Origin: Candidatus Moraniibacteriota bacterium
GTDB taxonomy: Bacteria; Patescibacteriota; Minisyncoccia; Moranbacterales; GCA-2747515
Reading direction: 5' to 3'
DNA: 37,434 bases
NCBI GenBank assembly: GCA_002747515.1
Contig: PDPP01000005.1
Coordinates: forward strand, 1 to 37,434
The notes under the pieces were generated by a model that saw nothing but the letters and a program-made list of their open reading frames with translations, was not told where the DNA came from and ran no database searches. Positions 23,979 to 32,405 of the stretch are shown in pieces. The position numbers were made by a program, and so were the translations under genes. Every line of letters starts with the position of its first letter. The first letter of the stretch is position 1.

Positions 23979-24680
23979 CTATGCAACATTGTCAAAGATT
24001 TCCACGACATCGTCGAGGTCTTCGATAATCTCATAGAGTACTGTGTATGCCTTTTTGTCTTGGTCAGAGAGTGTGACTGGTTGTGTCGGATTGTACACAA
24101 GACGTGCCTCATTGACGGTGTCTGTGTCGATATTTTTGAGTACCGCATGCAAATCGTGTGTTTTGGTGATGATAATAAGGTTTTTATCCTCGACAATCAC
24201 GTCTTCCGCCCCATATTCGATTGCTTCGAGTTCTGCTGCTTCGATATCAGTCGGTGTTGTGGAGATATAGCCGACAAAATCAAATTGAAAACCCACACTC
24301 CCGCTTGGCACAAATTTCCCTCCATTTTTTTTGAGTGCGGTTTTGACATCTGTGAGCGTGCGGTTGGTATTGTCTGTAGCGCACATGATCATCATCGCTG
24401 ACCCACCAGGACCCATCGCCTCATATGTGACTTCTTCGATGCGTGCACTCTCATCACCACTACCACGCTTCATCGCACGCTCGATATTGTCTTTTGGCAT
24501 GTTTGCTTTGCGCCCCTGATCCATCGCGAGCTTGAGCGCACTGTTGGTCTCGGGATCCGGCCCACCATTTTGCACTGCTACCGCAATCGCTTTGGCAATA
24601 CGCGAAAAAATTTTAGAACGTTTTGCATCCTGTGCGCCTTTGCGATGTTTAATCGTTGACCATTTATTGTGTCCTGACAT
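23979..24680 (-). CDS. yebC: YebC/PmpR family protein (TACO1-like)
   Basis: 233 residues, normal length. The N-terminus MSGHNKWSTIKHRKGAQDAK and the segment GRKANMPKDNIERAMKRG are diagnostic. Family members act as transcription regulators or, for TACO1/YebC, help ribosomes translate proline-rich stretches. It is the first gene of the yebC-ruvC unit. The leader has a short AT-rich spacer and no SD. Confidence 0.96.
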   Translation of the reverse strand: MSGHNKWSTIKHRKGAQDAKRSKIFSRIAKAIAVAVQNGGPDPETNSALKLAMDQGRKANMPKDNIERAMKRGSGDESARIEEVTYEAMGPGGSAMMIMCATDNTNRTLTDVKTALKKNGGKFVPSGSVGFQFDFVGYISTTPTDIEAAELEAIEYGAEDVIVEDKNLIIITKTHDLHAVLKNIDTDTVNEARLVYNPTQPVTLSDQDKKAYTVLYEIIEDLDDVVEIFDNVA

Positions 24681-24705
24681 ATGTGTGTAAAAATTAAAAA
24701 ATACA

Positions 24706-24729
24706 GTAGAGACGCGATTTATCGCGTCT
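24706..24729. repeat. Palindromic dispersed repeat, copy 1
   Basis: GTAGAGACGCGAT then TTATCGCGTCT; the core AGACGCGA/TCGCGTCT forms an 8-bp hairpin with a 4-nt loop. An identical copy is at 24842-24865, and a shorter TGCGTCTATCC echo follows at about 24748. Such elements are dispersed in many small genomes. The rest of 24681-25162 holds no gene I can support. Confidence 0.75.
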
Positions 24730-24841
24730 ATCCCTCGAGAATATACTGCGTCTATCCACTCATATCATCACATTTTTTACACATTTTTGCAATATTGTTG
24801 TGAAAAATAGAAGATGAAATATGGAATGTGGAATATGGCAT

Positions 24842-24865
24842 GTAGAGACGCGATTTATCGCGTCT
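24842..24865. repeat. Palindromic dispersed repeat, copy 2
   Basis: Identical in sequence to the copy at 24706-24729, in the same orientation, 112 nt apart. Short near-repeats (ATGGAATGTGGAATATGG) precede it. Confidence 0.75.
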
Positions 24866-25162
24866 TTTGGCGTTGTGACTTTACAGATTATTATTTTGCG
24901 GATGTGATAAATGTATTTATGAGTTTGTGATTATGTTATTCTCACGAAGGTGGAAATCCAGAGTAATGTACACAAAATGTTTGCATACACAGAGGTCCTG
25001 AAATAAGTTTAGAATAACATTTTTTATTGCATGCTCTTTTCTGAGATTCTCAAACAAAAAATAAAAAAGTGTAGTAATTTTTCACTGTTTTATCTACTAT
25101 ATACATATAAAGTTCAAAAGTTGAAGGATTACGATTGTCTAGTAGTCTAGGTATCTAGTAAT

Positions 25163-27748
25163 CTATTTTTCTTTGCAAAATGTGTAGTCTTTGCGTGTGG
25201 GGATGTGGAGGTTTTGGCAGGGGTTTTTGGATGTTTTGATGGGGTGTATTTTTCCGTGGATTTCTTTTTTTGTGTTGTTTGTGAGAAATTGGTGCACACT
25301 GTTTTGTGTGTATAAGATGATGTGATTGATGAGAAAATTGATTTTTGTGAGAAGTGACTGTGATGCGTTAGGGGAGTGTGTTTCATTGAATTGTGGTTTT
25401 TCTTTTGGGTTGTAGATGGCGTTGTAGGCGATTTCTCGCTCGAGGCGTTGTTGTGAAAACATTTTTTCATTTGCGAGTGCTTGTGTGATAATTTTTTGCT
25501 CTTTTGTGTTTATAGGGATAATCCATTGCCACTGTCCATTGATTTTTTCATATGATGCATTATCTGGGATGGAGATGTTTTTGTCGCCATATTTTTTTGT
25601 ATGGGATACTGATCCATCTGGCCTGCGGATTTCGATGATGCCTTTTTTGTTTGGGAGGGAAATTGCTGCATGTTTTCTTTTGATGGTTTTTGTTTTACCT
25701 GGTTTGATGTAGAGATTTTTGCTGATGGGGTGGTTGATGAGTTTTTGTGATTTTGTGCCTGTTGCGATACTCCAATTTTTGAGATTAATTTTTTTCTTTG
25801 TGGTATTTTTGATGACGATGTATTCATTTCCAGAGTCTTTGCCTGCTGGATTTGGGACGACTTTTGTGATTTTGATGTGGTGACGGGGATATTTTTTTAC
25901 TGTGACAGTGAAGTGTTTTATGATTTCTTCACTTTTGTCTTGGATGCGGAGTGTGCCATGATATGTGCCAGTGTGTGCGTATTTGTGGCGTGTATTCCAT
26001 AGATAGCTTTTGCGTCCGTCGCCAAACTCCCATCGGACTTTTAATTTTTCACCGTCTTTATCTGTCGATTGTGCTTTGAACTGTGCATACACATTTTTGT
26101 ATACATTTTTATCAATGGTATATTTTGTAATTTCTGGGAGATTATTGAAAATATTTTTTTCACCTGGTGTAATGTTTTTGCTCATGCGCCATGATTTTGT
26201 TGTGTCATCATAATTATGTGAGACATCTTCTTTGCTGGACTGATATGCAAAAGTACTCATCACTTTTTCATTTGGTGCAATGAGTGAGAGTGTTTCATTG
26301 CTGTTGTTGAGTGCAAAAGAAAAATCTTTTCTGTATATGACAAAATATTTCTCTGCATCAATTGTATGTGTATGTGTGAATGTATATGATCCAGTAGAAG
26401 ATGCATCTTTTAGTGTCCATCCTTCCAGATTGATGGGATGATTGTGTGGATTGTAGATTTCTATAAATTCACTGATGTTTTCATCACCAGAAGGATTTGG
26501 CAAAATCTCAGAGAGAAATAATTGTGGGTATGTTTTGAGAAGGGGATTTTCATAGTTTTGCGTGTTTGGTGTTGGTTTTTCCCAGTACCATTTGTCTTTT
26601 GCGTAGTTGAGTGATTTGTTTTCGCGTGATGATGTGTATGATATGGATGAGAGTGTTTTAGTATTTGGTGCGACGAGAGATATAGTCTCATTGCCAGAAT
26701 TATTGAGTGCAAAGCGAAATTCTGTGCGATAAACTGTATAAAAACCTTTTGCAGGAATTACTACGTCATCGATGAGATATTTGCCAGATTGACTCGCGTC
26801 TTTTAGCAGCCAATTTTTGAGAGAAATATTTTTATCATTAGGATTGTAGAGTTCTATAAATTCATTTTTTTCTTCGTTATCTTTTGGGTTTGGAAATATT
26901 TCATTGATGATGATTTCTGGATAATCTTTTGTGAGGGGGTTTTCTGTGTTTACAGTATTTGGCGTTGGTATTTCTGTGTACCACGCATTTTCATCATAAT
27001 TCCACGATAGACCACTTGTGGATTTTTTATAAGCATAATGTGAGATGATGTCATCGGTATCAGTTTCTAGGAAAATTTCTTCATTTGAATTATTGAGAGA
27101 AAAAGAAAAATTTTTTTTATTGTACAGCGTAAGAAAACCTTTTGATTTAATAGAAATATCATCAAAAATATACGGTTTTTTTGTCTTATCATAAAGCTTC
27201 CAATTTTTGAGAGAAATTTCTGTGTCACCAAAGTTGTATATTTCAATAAATTCCTTACCACTATCAGATCCGTATGGATTTGGCAGAATTTCATTGATAC
27301 GAAGAGAAAAAGATTTTTTCTTTTCTTTTTTATCATCCTCTTTTTTTGTTTTAGATGTAGTTGTTGTGGTGTTTTTTAGTGTGTCTTTTTTTGTGCACAA
27401 TGCACTATCATTTGTTTCTTTTTTTGGTTGCGTATTATTTTTTGGACTATGGGCATCATTTACAGGTTCTTCTTTTTTGTTTTCGTCACCTTCTTTTAGA
27501 TTTTCTTGTTTCTCTTTTGTGTCCAAGTCGTTTTGTGAAGTAGGTGTAATTAATGTCTTTGATTCTGTTTTTTCTTTTTCAGCAAGTGTTTTTTGTGGTT
27601 TTTTGCTTTCAGTTTTATCAGAAATATTTTTTGGTGCTTTTTCTTGTTGTGAGACATCATTTTCTTTTTGCACAGATAATTCTTCTGCAACACAAAAATG
27701 ATGCAGAAATAAAAAAATACAAAAACAAAAAACAAAAAATTTTTTCAT
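25163..27748 (-). CDS. Secreted protein with four lamin-tail domains and a PKD-like domain
   Basis: 861 residues from the ATG at 27746-27748 (MKKFFVFCFCIFLFLHHFCVA, a signal peptide); the frame stays open upstream but is not needed. A Lys/Glu/Ser/Thr-rich linker runs to about residue 145. Lamin-tail domains (INEIxPNP, EFIEIYN, SLKNW pattern) lie at about 147-257, 277-392 and 407-527. A PKD-like domain (RWEFGDGR) is at 538-618. A fourth, more divergent lamin-tail domain (VVPNPAGKDSGNEYI) is at 622-742. These modules are usually found in extracellular adhesins or nuclease-associated proteins. No catalytic domain or C-terminal anchor was recognised. Confidence 0.85.
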   Translation of the reverse strand: MKKFFVFCFCIFLFLHHFCVAEELSVQKENDVSQQEKAPKNISDKTESKKPQKTLAEKEKTESKTLITPTSQNDLDTKEKQENLKEGDENKKEEPVNDAHSPKNNTQPKKETNDSALCTKKDTLKNTTTTTSKTKKEDDKKEKKKSFSLRINEILPNPYGSDSGKEFIEIYNFGDTEISLKNWKLYDKTKKPYIFDDISIKSKGFLTLYNKKNFSFSLNNSNEEIFLETDTDDIISHYAYKKSTSGLSWNYDENAWYTEIPTPNTVNTENPLTKDYPEIIINEIFPNPKDNEEKNEFIELYNPNDKNISLKNWLLKDASQSGKYLIDDVVIPAKGFYTVYRTEFRFALNNSGNETISLVAPNTKTLSSISYTSSRENKSLNYAKDKWYWEKPTPNTQNYENPLLKTYPQLFLSEILPNPSGDENISEFIEIYNPHNHPINLEGWTLKDASSTGSYTFTHTHTIDAEKYFVIYRKDFSFALNNSNETLSLIAPNEKVMSTFAYQSSKEDVSHNYDDTTKSWRMSKNITPGEKNIFNNLPEITKYTIDKNVYKNVYAQFKAQSTDKDGEKLKVRWEFGDGRKSYLWNTRHKYAHTGTYHGTLRIQDKSEEIIKHFTVTVKKYPRHHIKITKVVPNPAGKDSGNEYIVIKNTTKKKINLKNWSIATGTKSQKLINHPISKNLYIKPGKTKTIKRKHAAISLPNKKGIIEIRRPDGSVSHTKKYGDKNISIPDNASYEKINGQWQWIIPINTKEQKIITQALANEKMFSQQRLEREIAYNAIYNPKEKPQFNETHSPNASQSLLTKINFLINHIILYTQNSVHQFLTNNTKKEIHGKIHPIKTSKNPCQNLHIPTRKDYTFCKEK

Positions 27749-27942
27749 AGAAGTGAAAAAAATAATTATGTTGTATTTTTGTTTTTGATGGTTTATAAGC
27801 ATAACAATTTTTCACAGGAAATGTCAACAACAAAAAATAAAAAGCATAATTATTAGTAGCGTAATTATTTTATATTTTCAAAATTTTTTTATTGCATGGA
27901 ATGATTATTTTTTACTCAAAAACAACGTGCAATATCATCACA

Positions 27943-27971
27943 TTGACTAATGGAAAATTGTTTTGTATAAT
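27943..27971 (+). promoter_or_regulatory. Near-consensus sigma-70 promoter
   Basis: TTGACT (27943-27948) and TATAAT (27966-27971) with exactly 17 nt between them; the expected start near 27978 gives a ~40-nt leader to the ATG at 28019. Confidence 0.8.
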
Positions 27972-28018
27972 TTTTTGTTGTGCGTGATTTTTTATTTATA
28001 TAGCAAAGGGAGAAAAAA

Positions 28019-28279
28019 ATGGATGAGGGAAATGTTGTACAAATCACACTTCCAAATGGTAAATATATGTATGTAGGGATATCAACATATTATGAATTCT
28101 ATGCAAAAAAAATAGGGTTGAAATGTGTGAAAGTTCGCTATTCTGGGGATTGCTCATATTATAATATTAATGAAAGAGTGCATGAAGGACGTGCAATCAC
28201 AATAAATGGTGTGTGTGCGTCAACAATGCTTGATAAAATTGCTACATATAAAGAATGTATAAATTTTTGCGCACAATAA
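28019..28279 (+). CDS. Small orphan protein of unknown function
   Basis: 86 residues, no family recognised. It has no signal peptide or membrane helix. It carries five cysteines (GLKC, GDC, GVC, KEC and NFC), which might bind metal or form disulfides, and a hydrophobic start (VVQITLPNGKYMYVGIS). The gene is well supported as real: a near-consensus promoter at 27943-27971, a GGGAG SD before the ATG, and a perfect hairpin terminator directly after the TAA. It is one of few plus-strand genes in this half of the window. Similarity to known small proteins could not be judged by eye. Confidence 0.7.
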   Translation: MDEGNVVQITLPNGKYMYVGISTYYEFYAKKIGLKCVKVRYSGDCSYYNINERVHEGRAITINGVCASTMLDKIATYKECINFCAQ

Positions 28280-28280
28280 G

Positions 28281-28316
28281 AAAAAGCAATTCTCTCAACG
28301 AGGAGAATTGCTTTTT
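28281..28316. terminator. Bidirectional terminator between convergent genes
   Basis: AAAAAGCAATTCTC (28281-28294) pairs perfectly with GAGAATTGCTTTTT (28303-28316) around an 8-nt loop. T-runs on both strands let it serve the 86-aa gene and the convergent gene ending at 28352. Confidence 0.85.
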
Positions 28317-28351
28317 AAAAATTTGTTAATATGTGAAAGATACAAAGTATC

Positions 28352-29287
28352 TTAGTTGTCATAAGCTGAAAAATGCGGTGCTGTTATATGAGAATACACC
28401 TTGCATTCTACAATAACTCCTTCACATTTACTCTGATCATTTGTTTCATATACAGGTCGTAGACCAGCTTCTTGTAGTTCTTTTGCAACTCTGTTGATAT
28501 TTTCTGTAGTTGTGTCAGTTGAGGGATTTTTAAAATTGATATCAACACACGTTGCGTCGTAGTGACAATTATTTTTATGTCGTGACGTTGTCGCTGGCCA
28601 CCCTTCAGTTACACGCCAATCACCTTTTCCTTTTTTGTAGGCATTTTCTATTTTTTTTGCGACCGAGTCAACAAGCATGCAATTATCTTTGCAAGGAACA
28701 TTCATGTTTCGTGGTTGAGATGCTGGTGGGGTTTTGTTGATTCGTTGTGCAACTGATGAAGAAGTGCCTGGTGGAATTTTAATGCCATTTGCTGTTACTC
28801 CACCACCTGTCGGTGTGCCACCGCTTGTAGATGGGCTACTTGTTGAAGGGCTTGTTTTTTTTGAACAATCACCTGTAAATGTCCATGTATCTGCAATTTT
28901 GAAGCCACCATCAGCAATCAGTGCTGTATCTGCTTTGAAAAAAGAATTGATGATCGTTGTTATTAGCATAAATGCCAAGAGGAAAATAGAGATGCCGATA
29001 AGTGTATTTTTGATAGCTGCCTTTGCCATAGAAGTCATGGATGAATTGCCAGCTGACACTATGTACATAATGCCTGCAATTGTGATTACAGCAATTGCTA
29101 CAATAACAATGATATTTTTTATATAATCGACTATGTTATAAATCCCTGCGACGAGATGACATATAGTACAAGCATTGCCTTTATCTGAGCCATCTCCACA
29201 TGGCACAATCCCAGCAGCATCAACAATTGTGCTAAAAGTGAGACAAACAGTAAATAAAAAGAAAAAAACTAATATTTTTTTAAACAT
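28352..29287 (-). CDS. VirB2/TrbC-like pilin domain with a C-terminal M15-peptidase-like region
   Basis: 311 residues. A signal peptide spans about 1-24, followed by CTICHL and two membrane helices (NIIVIVAIAVITIAGIMYIV and LIGISIFLLAFMLITTII), the VirB2/TrbC pilin layout common in CPR bacteria. A Ser/Thr/Pro/Gly linker covers about 145-185. The C-terminal part has H-x6-D in CHYDATCVDINF and ends with PHFSAYD, resembling the HxxGxAxD and late His metal ligands of M15/D-Ala-D-Ala carboxypeptidases. Several cysteines suggest disulfides outside the cell. The peptidase assignment is tentative; the pilin part is more secure. No partner type IV secretion genes are in the window. Confidence 0.75.
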   Translation of the reverse strand: MFKKILVFFFLFTVCLTFSTIVDAAGIVPCGDGSDKGNACTICHLVAGIYNIVDYIKNIIVIVAIAVITIAGIMYIVSAGNSSMTSMAKAAIKNTLIGISIFLLAFMLITTIINSFFKADTALIADGGFKIADTWTFTGDCSKKTSPSTSSPSTSGGTPTGGGVTANGIKIPPGTSSSVAQRINKTPPASQPRNMNVPCKDNCMLVDSVAKKIENAYKKGKGDWRVTEGWPATTSRHKNNCHYDATCVDINFKNPSTDTTTENINRVAKELQEAGLRPVYETNDQSKCEGVIVECKVYSHITAPHFSAYDN

Positions 29288-29451
29288 AAAATAAATATTT
29301 ATTTTTAATACATTTATTATGCCATAGACATGGTAAAAATCCTAATTTATTAAGGTTTTTTGTAAAAACATAATAATATCTTCATCGTTGTTTTTTAGTT
29401 TTAGCAATCGAGGTTGAGTATAAAATGTAATTTTTTTGCAAATTGTTTTGT

Positions 29452-29479
29452 TTGACAAAACAGGTTTTTTTGTTATAAT
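29452..29479 (+). promoter_or_regulatory. Consensus sigma-70 promoter for RNA unit 1
   Basis: TTGACA (29452-29457) and TATAAT (29474-29479), 16 nt apart, with TGT directly before the -10 (extended -10). Both hexamers are perfect matches. Expected start about 29486. Confidence 0.85.
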
Positions 29480-29485
29480 ATTTTT

Positions 29486-29870
29486 TAATTGATTGATGAA
29501 GCTCTTTTCTTGCAGAGAGTCACATAGATATGTGGAGGAATATCGAGTTCATTTGTAATGTAATGTGTAGTCTCTCTCAGCAAAGGTACCACTGACAAAA
29601 GAATGGCAACCATTGTCCTTTTCATAAATAAGAGGAAGTATTGCTGTCATGTACGATCGTCAAATAGACTAAAGGATATCTCCGTAAAACTTGTGCATAA
29701 TATTAAGTTTATTGTCCTGAATGGGTGTTATTTATATAACAGTACGTCCGCTATGACTTCTTTTGATAGAAGTGAGAGAACCCCAGATCGAATTCCCCTG
29801 CTCGAGGGTCTGGCTGAGCATCAATCAATTTATAGAGAGCATGTGTTGTGCACCACATGCTCTTTTTTTA
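29486..29870 (+). ncRNA. Putative structured non-coding RNA of about 380 nt, class unknown
   Basis: No credible ORF lies between the consensus promoter at 29452-29479 and the strong terminator at 29836-29869. The ends pair: ATTGATTGATG (29488-29498) with CATCAATCAAT (29819-29829), extended by CTC (29502-29504) with GAG (29816-29818). A second long-range helix may join GGAAT-A-TCGA (29537-29546) with TCGAATTCC (29788-29796). Local hairpins: CACAT/ATGTG (29521-29534), AATGG/CCATT (29602-29614) and ACTTCT/AGAAGT (29756-29773). End-pairing and size recall RNase P RNA, and GGAGGAAT and GAGAGAACCCC loosely recall its conserved segments. The universal RNase P core and tmRNA features are not present as I would expect, so no class is assigned. 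Confidence 0.65.
29836..29869 (+). terminator. Strong rho-independent terminator of RNA unit 1
   Basis: AGAGCATGTG (29836-29845) and CACATGCTCT (29854-29863) form a perfect 10-bp stem followed by TTTTTT. It overlaps the 3' end of the convergent MazG-like gene (stop at 29868-29870). Confidence 0.88.
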
Positions 29871-30278
29871 TTTTTTATAATTTTTTTGTTCTTTTGCTAA
29901 TACTTCTTTTTGTCTTTTTTTTACATCATTCCAGAATTCACCGTTTTTTCTACCATGAAGTCTCTCTGTATATTTCTTTTTGCATCTTTTAAATACATTT
30001 TCTATAGTAATTTTTTCTTCTAGTTCGAGGTGTTTAAGAAGATTGAGATAATCCCACAATACATCACCGAGTTCATCTTCGAGATAGACATTATTTTCTT
30101 TTTGTAATTCTTCTTGCACCTCATCAAGTTCTTTTTTTATCTCATCAAAATACGTACTACTGCCTTTACACCAGTCTTCAGATTGGTCAATTACTGCTTT
30201 ACTGCAAGTGAGTGAAAGTATATCAAAAAAATTACTTAGTAGTTGTTTGTGATTTTTGTGCATATAATTCGGTTGCAT
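29868..30278 (-). CDS. MazG-like nucleotide pyrophosphohydrolase
   Basis: 136 residues, all-helical. The metal-binding pattern EIKKELDEVQEEL (E-x-x-E) followed by LEDELGDVLWDYLNLL (E-x-x-D) is that of single-domain MazG-type NTP pyrophosphatases, which hydrolyse NTPs or dNTPs to monophosphates, often for nucleotide-pool cleansing. It overlaps the upstream PH-domain gene by up to 47 nt; the ATG at 30263 (MHKNHK) would shorten this to 32 nt and is equally possible. It is the last gene of the ruvB unit. Confidence 0.82.
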   Translation of the reverse strand: MQPNYMHKNHKQLLSNFFDILSLTCSKAVIDQSEDWCKGSSTYFDEIKKELDEVQEELQKENNVYLEDELGDVLWDYLNLLKHLELEEKITIENVFKRCKKKYTERLHGRKNGEFWNDVKKRQKEVLAKEQKNYKK

Positions 30279-30795
30279 GTTTTTTTTGTAGTGTCATGAT
30301 TTCTGATTTAATTTTGTAAGGGCTGCCGACGCTGCGAAAAAGAAAGCGGGATTGTTCTGCGGCGGTTTGGACAGTGATGTCGCCAAAGTTGAGGATAGTG
30401 GGGAAAAATCCTTTCACATCAGTAGAGACATCTTGGATTTGATGAAATTTAAGTTCGCTCACTTGGCGTGAAAAAAGTCCTTTTTGTTCGACATTGACGA
30501 TGCGATGTGTAGTAATAATCCAAATATCAAGATAATAATCAAACCAAATGACAAATCCATAAATCCAGATAAAGAGGAAGAAAAATGTCTGCAGAAAGAA
30601 AAAAAGTACACGTGCACCTTCATGTGCAAAGCTGTGAAAAATGTAAGGATGCATAATAAAGCTAATTATCATTATGCCAAGAAGTGCAAGTATTGGGATA
30701 TATTGAATAAACATATTGAACCAGTGTCTGTGTACGATATGCAAAATTTTTTCGTTTGGATTTTGTGACGTGAAATAATATTTGAGAGATTTCAT
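30232..30795 (-). CDS. PH-domain membrane protein (bPH2/YdbT-like)
   Basis: 187 residues. A short cytoplasmic N-terminus is followed by two membrane helices (about 30-50 and 62-85). A C-terminal bacterial PH-like domain starts at YYLDIWIITTHRIVNVEQKGLFSRQVSELKF and includes IQDVS and a GDITVQTA strand. This is the usual layout of small bPH2 proteins, whose function is poorly defined but membrane-associated. Only 2 nt separate it from the upstream small membrane protein. Confidence 0.82.
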   Translation of the reverse strand: MKSLKYYFTSQNPNEKILHIVHRHWFNMFIQYIPILALLGIMIISFIMHPYIFHSFAHEGARVLFFFLQTFFFLFIWIYGFVIWFDYYLDIWIITTHRIVNVEQKGLFSRQVSELKFHQIQDVSTDVKGFFPTILNFGDITVQTAAEQSRFLFRSVGSPYKIKSEIMTLQKKHATELYAQKSQTTTK

Positions 30796-30797
30796 GA

Positions 30798-31025
30798 TTA
30801 GTAATATAGATTATTATTGTAGAAAAAGTTTTCAAATGGAATATTGATAAATAGCGTAATATTTATAATAATAAGAATGATTGTTACGATGATATATACA
30901 AAAACAATCGGTTTTGTGAATCGTGGGTTTATCGAATATTTCTGTAGATTTGTCACAATAAAGAAACTTGTAAGTGCAACACCGAATATAAACAGTGTAT
31001 AAATGGTGCTAAATAATATTTCCAT
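30798..31025 (-). CDS. Small two-helix membrane protein of unknown function
   Basis: 75 residues with two strongly hydrophobic segments at about 3-25 and 38-62, separated by a short polar loop (NLQKYSINPRFTKP). The C-terminus is Asn/Tyr-rich. No family recognised. It is likely real because it sits 17 nt after ruvB and 2 nt before the PH-domain gene on the same strand, with matching AT-rich codon use. Confidence 0.65.
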   Translation of the reverse strand: MEILFSTIYTLFIFGVALTSFFIVTNLQKYSINPRFTKPIVFVYIIVTIILIIINITLFINIPFENFFYNNNLYY

Positions 31026-31042
31026 AGTAATATGTTTATAAA

Positions 31043-32059
31043 TTATTTTCCGAGATGTGTATATCCATGTTCTGTCACAATGCGTCCACGAGGAGAACGT
31101 GCAAGAAATCCCTGTTGCATGAGATATGGTTCATAGACATCTTCGATTGTTTGTATTTCTTCTGAAAGTGCGTTTGCAATTGTTGATACGCCAACGGGAC
31201 CACCATCAAATTTATCAATAATAAGCGTGAGAAACTCTCTGTCTGTTGGCTCAAGTCCATTTTCATCAATATCAAGCATCTTAAGTGTATTTTTTGCTAC
31301 AAAATCATCAATAATGATATGTTCATGTACATCAGCCCAATCACGTGCACGTTTGAGAAGGCGGTTTGCGATGCGCGGTGTTTGACGTGACGCACGAGCA
31401 AGTCGTGCTGCACCATCATTGTGAATATCACATTCCAAAATTGATGCACTTCTTTTTATAATACTTTCAATATCATCGTGATTGTAAAATTCTAGTCTGT
31501 GAATTACACCAAAACGATCACGAAGTGGTCCAGTAAGTGTACCCATACGTGTTGTAGCGCCAATGAGTGTAAATTTTGGTAAATCTATCTGGAGCGCTTG
31601 TGCACTTGGACCTTTACCAACGACAAGGTCGAGTTTATGATCTTCCATTGCAGGGTAAAGAACTTCTTCAACAGATTTATTTAATCGGTGAATTTCGTCG
31701 ATAAAAAGTACATCACCATCTTGCATGTTTGTAAGTATAGATCCAAGATCGCCGACACGTTCAATCGCTGGTCCAGATGTTGTTTTAATATTGACATTCA
31801 TTTCACGTGCGATGATATTTGCAAGTGTTGTTTTACCCAATCCAGGAGGACCATATAAAAGAATATGTTCTAGAGGTTCGTTACGTTTTTTTGCTGCGTC
31901 GAGGAAGATGCGCAGTTGTTTTTTGATTTTTTCTTGTCCGATATAATCATTAATTTGTTGTGGACGCAATGTGTAATCAATTGAAAATTCTTGTGAATTT
32001 TCATTTGTTTCTTCAATAATTGGTTTTGTTTCTGGTTGTTCGTGCGTGATAAGTGTCAT
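31043..32059 (-). CDS. ruvB: Holliday junction branch-migration ATPase RuvB
   Basis: 338 residues, normal length. Walker A is [14 protein letters not shown], Walker B is [10 protein letters not shown], sensor 1 is [18 protein letters not shown] with the Arg finger, and the C-terminal winged helix includes [13 protein letters not shown]. It drives branch migration with RuvA; ruvC lies 7 kb away in the window. It is first in a unit with the 75-aa, PH-domain and MazG-like genes. A TATACT -10 candidate is at 32101-32106 on the minus strand, divergent from RNA unit 2. Confidence 0.97.
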   Translation of the reverse strand: MTLITHEQPETKPIIEETNENSQEFSIDYTLRPQQINDYIGQEKIKKQLRIFLDAAKKRNEPLEHILLYGPPGLGKTTLANIIAREMNVNIKTTSGPAIERVGDLGSILTNMQDGDVLFIDEIHRLNKSVEEVLYPAMEDHKLDLVVGKGPSAQALQIDLPKFTLIGATTRMGTLTGPLRDRFGVIHRLEFYNHDDIESIIKRSASILECDIHNDGAARLARASRQTPRIANRLLKRARDWADVHEHIIIDDFVAKNTLKMLDIDENGLEPTDREFLTLIIDKFDGGPVGVSTIANALSEEIQTIEDVYEPYLMQQGFLARSPRGRIVTEHGYTHLGK

Positions 32060-32118
32060 ACAGAAAAAAGGCTTAAATAAAAGAAAAAATTTTCATTCGT
32101 AGTATATTGTAACACTAC

Positions 32119-32147
32119 TTGACAAGATTTCAAAGGTGTGCTAGTAT
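32119..32147 (+). promoter_or_regulatory. Near-perfect sigma-70 promoter for RNA unit 2
   Basis: TTGACA (32119-32124), 17 nt, then TAGTAT (32142-32147) preceded by TGC (extended -10). Expected start about 32153. Confidence 0.85.
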
Positions 32148-32357
32148 TGATAGTCCGGTTAGGAAGGGAATTTAAAAATGTGGTATTTTTGTATCTGTAG
32201 GCATATTATGGGCTTTTCTATCTTTTGAGCTCATACGGAAGTCGTTTAGTCCAGATCGGGCTCTTGTGGTTTTGGCTGCGGTTCTCCTCGACTCTTCTTC
32301 TCCCCGCGTGAGTCATTGACCTCGCGGGTATGCTGCCTACAGTAAAAGGAGGTAGCC

Positions 32358-32405
32358 ATGTCTACAGATACAAAAACATCAAAAAACCACTTACATTTTA
32401 TGTAA
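32358..32405 (+). CDS. Possible 15-residue peptide with a perfect SD
   Basis: AAAGGAGGT (32345-32353) lies four bases before an ATG and is fully complementary to the usual 16S 3' end. The ORF gives MSTDTKTSKNHLHFM and stops inside the terminator stem. Most genes in this window have no SD, so this is notable. It may be a real small protein, or the purine run may belong to RNA structure. Confidence 0.35.
   Translation: MSTDTKTSKNHLHFM

Noticed and set aside
29486..29870. RNase P RNA (rnpB) or tmRNA
   Set aside because: Size and end pairing fit, but the GAGGAAAGUCC-type and ACAGAA...GGCUUA-type segments or a tmRNA tag and tRNA-like end are not recognisable. A class is therefore not claimed.
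29603..29992. A 129-codon plus-strand ORF over RNA unit 1
   Set aside because: It runs through the strong terminator at 29836-29869 and into the antisense of the MazG-like gene, and has no homologue-like pattern.
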